A DNA stretch of 64,000 bases from Thermithiobacillus plumbiphilus. Lineage in GTDB: Bacteria; Pseudomonadota; Gammaproteobacteria; Acidithiobacillales; Thermithiobacillaceae. This document shows positions 39,530 through 48,516 of the stretch, one piece after another. Each line of letters opens with the position of its first letter. Position 1 is the first letter of the stretch. Location of the stretch: positions 1-64,000 of the forward strand of contig NZ_JBBPCO010000002.1 in NCBI RefSeq assembly GCF_038070005.1, in the 5' to 3' direction. Position numbers and translations under genes: made by a program. The notes under the pieces are model-generated. The model saw nothing but the letters and a program-made list of their open reading frames with translations, was not told the DNA's origin and ran no database searches.

Positions 39530-40057
39530 TCAGCGTTCCTGCATGCGGGGCAGGATTTCGATCAGATTGCACGGCTGATGGCGGTGATCCAGTTGGTGTC
39601 GGATTATGTGATCCCAGGCGGTACGGCATGCACCTGTCGAACCCGGTAGGCAAAACAGGATGGTGCCATTGGCTACCCCGGCTACTGCACGGGACTGGAT
39701 GGTAGAGGTCTTTATTTCCTGATAAGAAAGGCTGCGAAAGACTTCTCCAAAGCCATCGATGGATTTGTCTAGTAATGGCAAAACAGCCTCTGGAGTACTG
39801 TCACGGCCAGTCAACCCAGTCCCACCCGTACTAATGATCACCTGAATTGATGGGTCGGCGATCCAGCGCGAGATGATCGCGCGAATTTGATAGATGTTAT
39901 CGGGAATAATCTTCTTCTCGGCGAGACGGTGTCCGGCTTCCTGCAACAACTCCACCAAAATGCATCCTGAGGTATCAGTTGCCTCATTGCGCGTATCCGA
40001 TACGGTAAGAACGGCGATTTTGACTGAAATAAATGTGTTTTTTGCATGCAGGCTCAT
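39530..40057 (-). CDS. moaB: Molybdenum cofactor protein MoaB (MogA fold)
   Basis: A 175-residue protein of the MoaB/Mog family, which adenylates molybdopterin before Mo insertion. [42 protein letters not shown] and [16 protein letters not shown] match MoaB closely. ATG 40057 gives the usual length. It follows aioA by 86 bases and is probably in the same transcript, supplying cofactor to the Mo enzyme. Confidence 0.92.
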   Translation of the reverse strand: MSLHAKNTFISVKIAVLTVSDTRNEATDTSGCILVELLQEAGHRLAEKKIIPDNIYQIRAIISRWIADPSIQVIISTGGTGLTGRDSTPEAVLPLLDKSIDGFGEVFRSLSYQEIKTSTIQSRAVAGVANGTILFCLPGSTGACRTAWDHIIRHQLDHRHQPCNLIEILPRMQER

Positions 40058-40143
40058 AGTTGCCCCATAAATTACCGATTGCTTCGAACTTGAGAAAGGG
40101 GTGCCCATTGCGGGCACCTCAATACAGAAACACAGGGAAGAGA

Positions 40144-42627
40144 TTAGATGAAACGCCTGCTCTTGAAACTGACCGACTTTTTGTACTCATCCATGCTGCC
40201 AACTCGGCGAATGCTGGCCCACGCTCCCTTGTAATAGGGCACCACGTTCCGGTCGACGGCTTCAGTAACGACATTTCCTTGAACGCCATTGTCATAACCA
40301 AACATCATGAAGGCTTGGTGGGGCTTGATGTCAGATTCCACATAGGCCATGGCAAAGGTGGAACCGTAATCGTTATAGATCTCCACAATATCTCCAGAAC
40401 TGATCCCGAGCTTTTTTGCGTCATCAGGATTCAGCTCGATGGGCGCCATCGGGTAGCGCCCGCGCACAAAAGGCGTGTATTTATCGTGATAAGCCGACTG
40501 CCATACCAGATTGGTGCGTCCATTGTTGATCCAGAATGGATATTTGGCCTTCTGCGCAGCAACGGACTTGAGCATGCCGGCCCAAGGGGAAGGCTGGAAA
40601 TAGGCCTTGCCGCTCGGGGTATCGAACTTGCCATCCAAGTACATCATCTCGGTACCGATGAGCTTGCCGTCCTTGTACTCCTTTATCGGTAACTGCACGC
40701 CATTGTTGCCGGCAGCCACCAAGCGAGCATAAGTGACCAAATACCCCGTATCTCCGCCTTGGCTATCAATTGGACCCGCATCCGGTCTACCCGCCTGGCG
40801 GAAGCCATCATTGAATGCATCTTCCTCCGATTTCCAATCGAAGCCGGCGAAACGTTGCGCCTTCTCGTGCTTACCTTCTTTCTCGTAGAGCTGCTTGAGG
40901 GTGTTGGCAATGTCGGCGGCAATTAAGCAATCCGGTTTGGCGCTGCCCGGGCCCTGCATGAACTTCTGGGACAGACGCATGCGCCGCTCACCATTCATGG
41001 AAGTCAGGTTCATCTCGCCGGGTTGGGTAGCGGGGAGCAGCAGGTGCGCAGCTTCCGCAAACTTGGTGGGGTAAAGATCGATATCCGCCACGAACAAGCC
41101 GCCTTTGTTGCTAACGGCGTCATAGATGATGTCCACCAGTTCCGCCGTGGAGGCGCCGCGCGCTTTCGCAATCGCCGCCTTGACGATGTTGCTGCGTCGG
41201 TAGACTGCCTCCCGATATTGCTCCGCATTGATGGTCGTCTGGAAAGCATTGCAGGCCCAGACAGTGAGCATCTTGCCCTTGCCATGAATGATCTCTTGAT
41301 CGATATAGGGAGCAGGACGCGGGCCCGGATAAGGCGGGCGAGCGTAGCCCTCCTGATGACCGCCCATGCGAACCACGCCTGTGCCGCGTCGTCCCACGTT
41401 GTGAGTGGCCAGTACCAGATTGACCAGTGCGGACTGGATACGATAGTTGTCATTCCCCCAAATGATGCCCTTTTCATAGGCATGCATGCTGCGGGGGCGG
41501 CTGCCATCGGCCTTGGGCTTGTACGCCCACTCTGCCGCCTGCTTGAGCTTGGCGACCGGAATGCCAGTTATTTGGCTGCTTTCTTCAAGGCTCACGCGGT
41601 TTTCTTTGAACGTCTCTTTAAACCCCTTGGTATGCTGCTCAATGAATGCCTTATCATGCCACCCCTGATCGACCACATAGGTGAATAATCCATTAAAGAG
41701 CGCCGTATCTGTCCCTGGCTGGATATCCAGATGCAGGACCCGCTCTGGACCCGCCACCTGCTCCGCAATGGCGATAGAGGGGGTACGGCGCGGATCCACA
41801 AAAATGATCCGGCCCTGGTCTACGCTTTCTTTCGGAAACCACTCCTTCTTCTTATCAACGGTAGAGCCCTGCAGATTGGGCACCCAATGGACGAGAAAGT
41901 AATTGGACTGGGCTTCGTAGGGACTGTTACCGATGGAAATGAGGGTGTCGGCAAGTTCGGCGTCCTCATAGGAGTTGTTCAGCTCCCCGATCCCCATATC
42001 CCGGGTGGCGTGGCACTCGGAATTGTAGGCCGGCCGATTGTGCACGCGGACCATCTTGGTTTTCAAGCCAGAAAATATCAACTTGCCCGTCGCCCAGGTG
42101 TTTTCGAACCCACCGCCAGCGCCGCCATGATCGAAAAGGTTGAACATGAGCTGATCAGGACCATCCTTATCCAGGATCTTTTTGGTCAATCCGGCATAGA
42201 GGGCCATGGCCTGAGGCCACGTGGTATCCATCCAGTCATCCCCCAGGAAAATTCGTGGATGGTGCAGACGGGCCTTGCCCACACCGTCGGGGGTATACAT
42301 GACAGATGCCATCCGACCCCCCCGCGTCGACGACAGCCCCTGGTTGACGACACACTGTTTGTCGGGCAACACCATGATGTTGTACTGTCTGCCATTGCTA
42401 TCGGTAATCACGTTATGCATGGCAGGCGTCATCGTCAAGGCAAAAGGCGGGACCTGCTGGCGAAAATCCAAGCCCAAAGCGTTTTGATTGGGCGCGCGAC
42501 CTCCCTCCTTATTTTCGGGCCATTTATACACGTGGTATCCACAACCCACGATACAGAAATGACAGGTCATATTGGTCTTCTGAGCATTTACCGGCGGCAG
42601 CGGCAAGCGATCATCATTTCCACTCAT
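40144..42627 (-). CDS. aioA: Arsenite oxidase large subunit AioA (molybdopterin, 3Fe-4S)
   Basis: AioA oxidises arsenite to arsenate in the periplasm. The 827-residue length equals known AioA proteins. Near the N terminus [11 protein letters not shown] supplies Cys 22, 25 and 29 for the 3Fe-4S cluster, and Ser 99/100 in GLSSTRGG replaces the fourth Cys, as in arsenite oxidase. Other molybdopterin-dinucleotide blocks ([33 protein letters not shown]) follow. It has no signal, so it should be carried out with AioB. AAGGAG precedes the ATG; aioB lies 29 bases upstream. Confidence 0.96.
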   Translation of the reverse strand: MSGNDDRLPLPPVNAQKTNMTCHFCIVGCGYHVYKWPENKEGGRAPNQNALGLDFRQQVPPFALTMTPAMHNVITDSNGRQYNIMVLPDKQCVVNQGLSSTRGGRMASVMYTPDGVGKARLHHPRIFLGDDWMDTTWPQAMALYAGLTKKILDKDGPDQLMFNLFDHGGAGGGFENTWATGKLIFSGLKTKMVRVHNRPAYNSECHATRDMGIGELNNSYEDAELADTLISIGNSPYEAQSNYFLVHWVPNLQGSTVDKKKEWFPKESVDQGRIIFVDPRRTPSIAIAEQVAGPERVLHLDIQPGTDTALFNGLFTYVVDQGWHDKAFIEQHTKGFKETFKENRVSLEESSQITGIPVAKLKQAAEWAYKPKADGSRPRSMHAYEKGIIWGNDNYRIQSALVNLVLATHNVGRRGTGVVRMGGHQEGYARPPYPGPRPAPYIDQEIIHGKGKMLTVWACNAFQTTINAEQYREAVYRRSNIVKAAIAKARGASTAELVDIIYDAVSNKGGLFVADIDLYPTKFAEAAHLLLPATQPGEMNLTSMNGERRMRLSQKFMQGPGSAKPDCLIAADIANTLKQLYEKEGKHEKAQRFAGFDWKSEEDAFNDGFRQAGRPDAGPIDSQGGDTGYLVTYARLVAAGNNGVQLPIKEYKDGKLIGTEMMYLDGKFDTPSGKAYFQPSPWAGMLKSVAAQKAKYPFWINNGRTNLVWQSAYHDKYTPFVRGRYPMAPIELNPDDAKKLGISSGDIVEIYNDYGSTFAMAYVESDIKPHQAFMMFGYDNGVQGNVVTEAVDRNVVPYYKGAWASIRRVGSMDEYKKSVSFKSRRFI

Positions 42628-42656
42628 TGCAACTTCTCCTTTAGCTGAACTGATTG

Positions 42657-43223
42657 CTACAGCAGATTGGCCTGTCGACCATAAATTAGGCCATTCACCG
42701 CAACTGCCCTCACCATATCGTTTTTCTCGTCATACTCGAGTTCGATCTGAGGTAAATTCTCAGTGGCTTGGCCGATGATCATCTGCCCGCCCTTGCTAGG
42801 ATCAAACATGCTGAAGTGACAACCGCACTTAAAGCGCGCCTGCTTCGCATCATAGGCCAAAGGGCATCCCATGTGCGTACAAAGCGTGCTGTAGGCCACG
42901 ATGTCTTTATCCGGCCCCACTCCACCTATAACGGGCTCCCCCATTTTCAGCAACGTGCAAGGGGAGGACGCATCAGGGTAGTTAAAAGTAACAGGGGTGC
43001 CGGCCTTTAAGGCTTGAGCCTTAGTCACTGGCGTGCTCGGATAAGGCAAGGTAGCAGCCCCCACGGGAGACTGGTTGACTGGGGCCTGGTTGGCTGGGGG
43101 CTGATTTTTGTCCTTTTCCAAAGCCTGATCTGGCATGCTCCTCCCAGTACACGCGACCAATCCTGCTCCGGCCGTGACCCCCCCAATCTTCAGGAAGTTT
43201 CTACGCGACATTTTGTTGCTCAT
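42657..43223 (-). CDS. aioB: Arsenite oxidase Rieske subunit AioB, with Tat signal and lipobox-like site
   Basis: A 188-residue Rieske protein. The twin-arginine motif [10 protein letters not shown] (residues 6-15) directs Tat export. LVAC with Cys 25 matches a lipobox and is followed by a Pro/Asn/Gln-rich linker to about residue 65. Rieske box 1 is CTHMGC (115-120) and box 2 CGCH (133-136), both with the extra disulfide Cys. ATG 43223 follows AAGGAGC. It is first in the aioBA operon, under a sigma54 promoter. Confidence 0.95.
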   Translation of the reverse strand: MSNKMSRRNFLKIGGVTAGAGLVACTGRSMPDQALEKDKNQPPANQAPVNQSPVGAATLPYPSTPVTKAQALKAGTPVTFNYPDASSPCTLLKMGEPVIGGVGPDKDIVAYSTLCTHMGCPLAYDAKQARFKCGCHFSMFDPSKGGQMIIGQATENLPQIELEYDEKNDMVRAVAVNGLIYGRQANLL

Positions 43224-43273
43224 ACTCTTGCTCCTTTGCGCTTGACGCGACGTGACATGGGTTTCGGGCAATC

Positions 43274-43297
43274 ATTACCAGGGCCTACCCTGGTAAT
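43274..43297. promoter_or_regulatory. Inverted repeat over the predicted aioB transcription start
   Basis: ATTACCAGGG-CCTA-CCCTGGTAAT, ten perfect pairs. The predicted start (43287, 12 bases after the -12 GC) is in the loop, so this looks like a DNA operator more than an RNA hairpin. Its outer TTACC/GGTAA resembles the arms of the proposed AioR site. Confidence 0.5.
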
Positions 43298-43313
43298 AGC
43301 AATAATTATGCCA
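43298..43313 (-). promoter_or_regulatory. Sigma54 promoter of aioBA
   Basis: On the minus strand TGGCATAATTATTGCT fits TGGCAC-N5-TTGCW with exact -24/-12 spacing. It is 75 bases before the aioB ATG. Known aioBA operons are sigma54-dependent through AioR, which is encoded nearby. Confidence 0.82.
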
Positions 43314-43401
43314 AACTTTTATCTGTGTTTCTGGCCCTTAAACCAGCCGCCCGCGCGCGGTTTTCCCATCTATGGGGGTAGCCAGTAGATGCGGCGTGCA
43401 C

Positions 43402-43460
43402 GTTACCATTTGTGCCCATTCCACTCAGATCCGGACTTGTTTTGTTACCAATGGGTAACA
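43402..43460. promoter_or_regulatory. Proposed AioR enhancer region between aioB and moaA
   Basis: The palindrome TGTTACC-AATG-GGTAACA spans 43443-43460, about 157-173 bases upstream of the predicted aioB start. A half-site GTTACC begins at 43402, 42 bases away (about four helical turns). The same palindrome stands before the porin promoter. It also lies about 130 bases before moaA, so it might serve both directions. Confidence 0.65.
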
Positions 43461-43530
43461 TTCTCATTTCTCATCGCCCTCCACTTATATTCAGGATTCA
43501 GGCTCGATTCTTGCTAGCTGTCTTGTCGCA

Positions 43531-43544
43531 GCCCGCATGCGGGC
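43531..43544. repeat. Perfect 14-base palindrome upstream of moaA
   Basis: GCCCGCATGCGGGC, 43 bases before the moaA ATG. It could be an operator or a leader hairpin. It differs from the GTTACC-type palindromes. Confidence 0.4.
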
Positions 43545-43586
43545 ATTCACCACAACCGCCATATCCTAGTACAAGGTATATTGTCC

Positions 43587-44573
43587 ATGTCTGAAAGAGC
43601 AATGCTTGTTGATGGTTTTGGCCGCCGCATCGAATACCTCCGCCTTTCCGTCACAGACCGCTGTGATCTACGCTGCACGTACTGCATTCCCGAGGGGTTC
43701 AAAGACTTCGAGGAACCAGATCATTGGTTAAATTTCGACGAGATCGAGCAACTGGTAGGAGCCTTCGTGCGCTTGGGTGTCAACAAGATCCGGCTCACCG
43801 GAGGGGAGCCGTTGCTGCGCCGCAATTTAACTGAGCTTGTGGCCAGGCTTGCCGCACTGCCCGGCATCGGGGATCTTTCTCTGAGTACAAACGCCACTCA
43901 ACTGGCCAAACATGCAGCGGAACTAAAAGCCCTCGGCCTGAATCGAATTAATGTAAGTCTTGATTCTCTTGATCCTGGCAAGTTACAGCGCATTGCTGGG
44001 CGGGATTGTCTGGGTAAGGTCCTGTCCGGCTTGATGGCGGCAAAGGCAGCAGGCTTTGCGCAGATCAAGATCAACACCGTCGTAATGCGCGGTGTGAATG
44101 ATGATGAGATTGATGCTTTATTGGCTTTTTGCTGGGGACATGGCTTTACCTTGCGGCTCATTGAAACCATGCCGATGGGCGATACTGGACGAAACGCCCA
44201 GTATGTCGATCTGCAACCTATAAGACAGCGTCTGCGTACTCAGTATGGGTTGATTGAGGGCTTGGTCGCTGGCGGTGGCCCCGCCCAATACCTGACAAGC
44301 CCGGATGGTGCCTTCAGCGTTGGGTTCATCACCCCTATTTCCCAGCATTTTTGTACAAGTTGCAACCGTATTCGTTTGACTGTGGACGGAACCTTGTACC
44401 TGTGTTTAGGCCAAGACGAGAAATTTGAATTTCGCACCTTGCTTCGCGCCGGCGCTTTACAGTCAGATCTTGAGCGTCACATTCGCGAAGCGATCGCGCT
44501 GAAGCCCGAACGACATGAATTCAAGGAATCCCCCCATAAAATCATTCGCGTCATGGCCAAAACGGGAGGCTAG
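43587..44573 (+). CDS. moaA: GTP 3',8-cyclase MoaA (radical SAM)
   Basis: MoaA starts Moco synthesis by rearranging GTP, then MoaC acts. The 328-residue protein has the radical-SAM motif CDLRCTYC and LTGGEPLLR. The C-terminal second cluster site is CTSCNR with a later Cys in LYLCLG. The Gly-Gly end (KTGG) is present as in MoaA. ATG 43587 is preferred to the TTG at 43581. It heads the rightward moaA-aioX-aioS-aioR group; the local moaC is broken, so the next step needs another locus. Confidence 0.93.
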   Translation: MSERAMLVDGFGRRIEYLRLSVTDRCDLRCTYCIPEGFKDFEEPDHWLNFDEIEQLVGAFVRLGVNKIRLTGGEPLLRRNLTELVARLAALPGIGDLSLSTNATQLAKHAAELKALGLNRINVSLDSLDPGKLQRIAGRDCLGKVLSGLMAAKAAGFAQIKINTVVMRGVNDDEIDALLAFCWGHGFTLRLIETMPMGDTGRNAQYVDLQPIRQRLRTQYGLIEGLVAGGGPAQYLTSPDGAFSVGFITPISQHFCTSCNRIRLTVDGTLYLCLGQDEKFEFRTLLRAGALQSDLERHIREAIALKPERHEFKESPHKIIRVMAKTGG

Positions 44574-44632
44574 TCCACCAGGCAATCGCCGGCTTGCTAG
44601 CCCTTGTTCGCTTGACAATAGTCGAAAAAATC

Positions 44633-45520
44633 ATGGATAAACGCAGGTTTTTGCACCATCTAGTCGGAACATCTTCCCTGCTGGTCCTTGCGCCAGGTTC
44701 AGCTTTTGCACAGGTTTCGCTTTCCAAAGCCTTAACGCCATTGCGCATTGGGTTAACGCCTGTTTTCCTTGAGGACCAAACCGCGCTGCTCCAAGCCACT
44801 CAGGCGTATCTGGAGTATCGGCTTGGTAGAACGATCCAGTTAGTCCAGCGTTCAAGCTACGGAGAGATCTTAAGTTTGCTCTTTCAGAATAAGTTGGATT
44901 TTGCCTGGATATGCGGCTACCCTTTTGTCCACTGGCGTGAGTATATGCGCTTGCTGGCTGTACCCTTGTTTCATGGACAACCGCTGTATCAATCCTACTT
45001 TATCGTTTCCAGCGAGAATCGCACAACGCAGTCCCTCCTGGATTTGCGTGGGAAACTCTTCGCCTACTCTGACCCGAACTCCAATTCCGGTTATCTGGTG
45101 CCCCAATATAAGCTCTGGGCGCGCCAAGAGGATCCGCGCTTCTTTTTTAAAAAGGCTATTTTCACGTGGGCACACCGTGCGGTCGTGGAGGCGGTGGCAG
45201 CAGGGCTGGTGGACGGCGGGGCAGTGGATGGATATGTATACGATACACTAGCTCTCCTCAATCCCGATCTCGTACATCGTACCCGGGTCGTCACCAAATC
45301 CGAAAAGTTCGGCTTTCCACCCATAGTAGCCAGCACTCATGTCAATCACGGTGATTTCCTCAGCTTGCAAAATGCGCTACTTGCGATGCATCGTGATCCA
45401 CATGGCATCGCCATTTTACGCCAGTTTAACCTGGATGGTTTTATCGTGGGCTCAGACCGGCTTTACAATAGCATTAATCATATGATGCGATTCGTCAACA
45501 GCAAAATCCATGCTGCGTAA
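44633..45520 (+). CDS. aioX: Periplasmic arsenite-binding protein AioX
   Basis: A 295-residue PhnD-like substrate-binding protein. The signal MDKRRFLHHLVG to AFAQ (residues 1-27) has a twin-arginine-like pair. The mature protein has one Cys, residue 94 in FAWICGYPFV. A Cys in this context binds As(III) in characterised AioX. It senses arsenite and signals to AioS, encoded just downstream with an 11-base overlap. The ribosome site is weak. Confidence 0.9.
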   Translation: MDKRRFLHHLVGTSSLLVLAPGSAFAQVSLSKALTPLRIGLTPVFLEDQTALLQATQAYLEYRLGRTIQLVQRSSYGEILSLLFQNKLDFAWICGYPFVHWREYMRLLAVPLFHGQPLYQSYFIVSSENRTTQSLLDLRGKLFAYSDPNSNSGYLVPQYKLWARQEDPRFFFKKAIFTWAHRAVVEAVAAGLVDGGAVDGYVYDTLALLNPDLVHRTRVVTKSEKFGFPPIVASTHVNHGDFLSLQNALLAMHRDPHGIAILRQFNLDGFIVGSDRLYNSINHMMRFVNSKIHAA

Positions 45521-46949
45521 TATTTCTTTTAGCACCATTGTGCCCTTGCGTGTCAGCGTATTGATTGTTGCAAGCGCAGTGATTGTGACACTCTCCTTAA
45601 GTTTCAAGACTTATGTTGACCTCCGTAGGGATCTTTTGCTAAATGTCTATAGCCTCGGAAATATTCTGATTAGTACACTCATTCCCGATTTGCAGCACGA
45701 TGAAGTCTGGCATGCATTTGAAACCATCAACTGGCCAATTAAAAACATTCCCAAGGGCAATATCTGGGCCCCGGCTCTGGTAGTCGTTCTCGATGCTGAC
45801 CACAGAGTTTTCGTCTCGACCGACCCCAAGAAATATCCCATGCTGGCGCGTTTTGACCATGGGCCAAATATGTCAATCCCTGCGATCAGTGCGAGCCTGT
45901 TATCCAATACTTCCCCGTTTGAATTTGCGGGCCACGAATTTGGTGACAGCATATATTACGCAGCTCCTATCATTTCCGACAGCGTCAGAATTGGGACTCT
46001 GCTGCTGGTATATAGAAAACAGGACCTTTGGCGACGCATTGAATCGAGTTTGATCATTGGTGTTATCATTACATTCTTGATTCTGATCATTCTCATACCG
46101 CTTGGCTGGTATTGGGGACGACGGTTCGCTAAGCCGCTCGCTGACTTGGCCGCTTGTCTGGGTCATGTGGGCCATGTTCCCCCGGATCAGATCTCTTGCG
46201 AACTCTACGAAGGGCAGGATGAAATCGGCCGCTTGGCCGCACAGTTCAAAAAAATGTTAGAGGTGCTGCAAGAAAGTGAGGCATTAAAGCAGCATCTCGT
46301 CGTATCCGAACGCCTGACTGCCATCGGTCGCCTGAGCGCCGGGATTGCCCATGAAATTAACAATCCCTTAGGCGGCATGCTCAATGCAATCAGTACCCTC
46401 AAGCGCCATGGCCATGTCGATCCATTGACTGAAAGGACCATCGCGCTTCTGGAGCGCGGCTTGCTGCAGATCAAGGACGCTATATCGGTTCTGCTGGTAG
46501 AGTCTCGCATCGAGCCTCGCTCGCTGACCTGGAAGGACCTGGATGACGTGCATGTCCTGGTGGCTCCAGAAGTTGCCAAAAAGCAGATTCGGCTGGATTG
46601 GCAAAATCGGGTCCAGGATAATCTACCACTTCCCGCTACCCCCATTCGCCAAGTGCTCATCAACTTACTGTTGAATGCTATTCGCGCGGCGGATTTGGGG
46701 GGGCAAATACGTTGTATTTTATTGCTGAACCAAGATACGTTTACTATCACCGTTGAAAACGACGGCCAATATATCGAGGCTGAGCAAATGAAACACATTT
46801 TCGAGCCATTCGTGGGTTATGACCAAGCTGGCCATGGCTTGGGACTGTGGGTTACTTATCAGGTCATCACCCAGTTGCACGGGGAGATCCAAGTTAGCAG
46901 CATCCCCGGACATACCTCCTTCTACATTGTGTTGCCTATAGAGTCTTGA
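45510..46949 (+). CDS. aioS: Arsenite sensor histidine kinase AioS
   Basis: A 479-residue inner-membrane kinase: membrane helix about 12-31, periplasmic domain about 32-180, second helix about 181-200, HAMP region, then HisKA with AGIAHEINNPLGG (phospho-His) and an HATPase with NLLLNAIRAA and HGLGLWVTYQ. The NtrB-like HisKA suits a partner of a sigma54 activator. It overlaps aioX, and its stop lies next to the aioR start. Confidence 0.92.
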   Translation: MLRNISFSTIVPLRVSVLIVASAVIVTLSLSFKTYVDLRRDLLLNVYSLGNILISTLIPDLQHDEVWHAFETINWPIKNIPKGNIWAPALVVVLDADHRVFVSTDPKKYPMLARFDHGPNMSIPAISASLLSNTSPFEFAGHEFGDSIYYAAPIISDSVRIGTLLLVYRKQDLWRRIESSLIIGVIITFLILIILIPLGWYWGRRFAKPLADLAACLGHVGHVPPDQISCELYEGQDEIGRLAAQFKKMLEVLQESEALKQHLVVSERLTAIGRLSAGIAHEINNPLGGMLNAISTLKRHGHVDPLTERTIALLERGLLQIKDAISVLLVESRIEPRSLTWKDLDDVHVLVAPEVAKKQIRLDWQNRVQDNLPLPATPIRQVLINLLLNAIRAADLGGQIRCILLLNQDTFTITVENDGQYIEAEQMKHIFEPFVGYDQAGHGLGLWVTYQVITQLHGEIQVSSIPGHTSFYIVLPIES

Positions 46950-46951
46950 GC

Positions 46952-48322
46952 ATGCGAAACATTAAAGTATGTTTGGTTGAGGACGATGAGATCATGGGAG
47001 CTTCCCTATGCGATCGTTTTGCCTTGGAGGGGATTGACTGTGCATGGTATCGGGATGGCGAAAGTGCCTTTGAAGCGATTCGCCATTGCCGCTACAGCCT
47101 GGTCATTTGCGATATTCGCCTGCCGGATTGCGACGGCGGCGAGATGTTTCGACGCATCAAGGAAACCCTTTCGACAATACCCCCTTTTATTTTCATCACC
47201 GGTTACGGTTCCATCGATCGTGCGGTCCAACTACTGAAACTGGGCGCAGCCGATTACGTTTCAAAGCCGTTCGACTTGGGTCAACTCATCGAGAAAATCC
47301 ACCTGCTTTGCCGCAACGATGTGAGTACCTGCGAAACGATCTCTGCGGTACGCGGCACCGCCCTTGGGATTTCTGCCGCAATGCGACGGATTGAAGACAT
47401 GCTCCCCCGCCTTGCTCAACGTGCCCAGACCGTGCTCATTACCGGAGAGTCCGGTGTAGGCAAAGAACATGTTACATACGCCCTGCATCTGGCAGGAAAC
47501 GGAGAGCGACGGCCGTTTGTGGCCGTGAACTGCGGGGCCCTCCCCGAGAACCTCTACGAGGCCGAATTATTCGGCTATGAGAAAGGAGCATTCACCAACG
47601 CCTTGCGCATGAAGAAGGGGTATTTTGAACAAGCCAATGGGGGCATGCTGTTTCTGGATGAAGTCGGCGAGATGCCGTTAGCCATGCAGGTCAAACTGCT
47701 AAGAGCTGTGCAAGAGCGGTCTATACGGCGCGTGGGTGGTGAAAAGCCCATCCCGCTGGATTTTAAACTTATCTGTGCAACCAATCGGGACTTGAAAGAT
47801 ATGGTCGAGCGAGGCGAGTTTCGCGAAGACCTATTCTATCGAATTAATGTGGTTCACTTGAAGGTTCCACCACTGCGCGAGCGCAAAGAAGATACTTTGT
47901 GGTTCGCTGATCGGTTTCTGCGAGAGTACGCTGACCATCACATGGAGCCCCAAAAAGACCTTCAACCGTCAGCGCGACAGGCGCTCGTCAGTTACGCATG
48001 GCCCGGCAATATACGTGAATTGAAGAACGTTATTGAACGTGCTTGCATATTATCCAGTAGTCCAGCACTCACGATGGAGGATCTCTTTCCAGAATCCAAC
48101 CATCTAGTCGGCGATATAGATCCACGCCTCTCCTCAAACGATCTCAATGAGTATTTGGAAGGGCAGGAAAAAGAATTCTTGCTGTCAGCGCTGGAGCGGC
48201 ATGACTGGAAAATCGGCGATACCGCGCAATCTGTGGGCATCTCGCGGAAGAATTTATGGCAGAAAATGCGCAAGCTCGACATCCAAGTGCAAGAGGCCAA
48301 TGAGTCGCCGCCGGTTTCCTAG
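46952..48322 (+). CDS. aioR: Sigma54-dependent response regulator AioR
   Basis: A 456-residue NtrC-type activator. The receiver has EDDE, the phosphorylated Asp in VICDIRLPD and SKPF. The AAA+ domain has Walker A GESGVGKEH and Walker B GGMLFLDE; the sigma54-contact loop reads GAFTNA in place of GAFTGA. The Fis-type helix-turn-helix is at the end (IGDTAQSVGISRKNLW). It should switch on the two sigma54 promoters found in this cluster. ATG 46952 is chosen; a TTG at 46946 is possible. Confidence 0.92.
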   Translation: MRNIKVCLVEDDEIMGASLCDRFALEGIDCAWYRDGESAFEAIRHCRYSLVICDIRLPDCDGGEMFRRIKETLSTIPPFIFITGYGSIDRAVQLLKLGAADYVSKPFDLGQLIEKIHLLCRNDVSTCETISAVRGTALGISAAMRRIEDMLPRLAQRAQTVLITGESGVGKEHVTYALHLAGNGERRPFVAVNCGALPENLYEAELFGYEKGAFTNALRMKKGYFEQANGGMLFLDEVGEMPLAMQVKLLRAVQERSIRRVGGEKPIPLDFKLICATNRDLKDMVERGEFREDLFYRINVVHLKVPPLRERKEDTLWFADRFLREYADHHMEPQKDLQPSARQALVSYAWPGNIRELKNVIERACILSSSPALTMEDLFPESNHLVGDIDPRLSSNDLNEYLEGQEKEFLLSALERHDWKIGDTAQSVGISRKNLWQKMRKLDIQVQEANESPPVS

Positions 48323-48516
48323 AACTTATCCCACAAATCCGGATCTGATAACTATGAGATCGGAGTGGAGGGGTGAAGTGCCAATCCCGGACCGAGTGCA
48401 GGAAGACCGGCGAGCGGTGCTGATAGCGCTTTGGCGCCAGCAAGACCGCTTGCAACACCAGCTCGTGAGTCTGGCTGGACTCATCGACCATCGGACGCTC
48501 GCCAGAACCACATGCA
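48323..48516. other. Orphan segment between aioR and arsB
   Basis: No convincing gene. A short plus-strand frame (from ATG 48354) has biased, Gln/Arg-rich codons but no recognised family and runs into arsB. Base composition rises here from the AT-richer aio block to the GC-richer ars operon, so this is the second boundary of the aio block. Confidence 0.4.

Noticed and set aside
44612-44640. Sigma70 promoter (TTGACA) for aioX
   Set aside because: The -10 at proper spacing would fall inside the aioX coding sequence; overlap with the start codon makes it unlikely.
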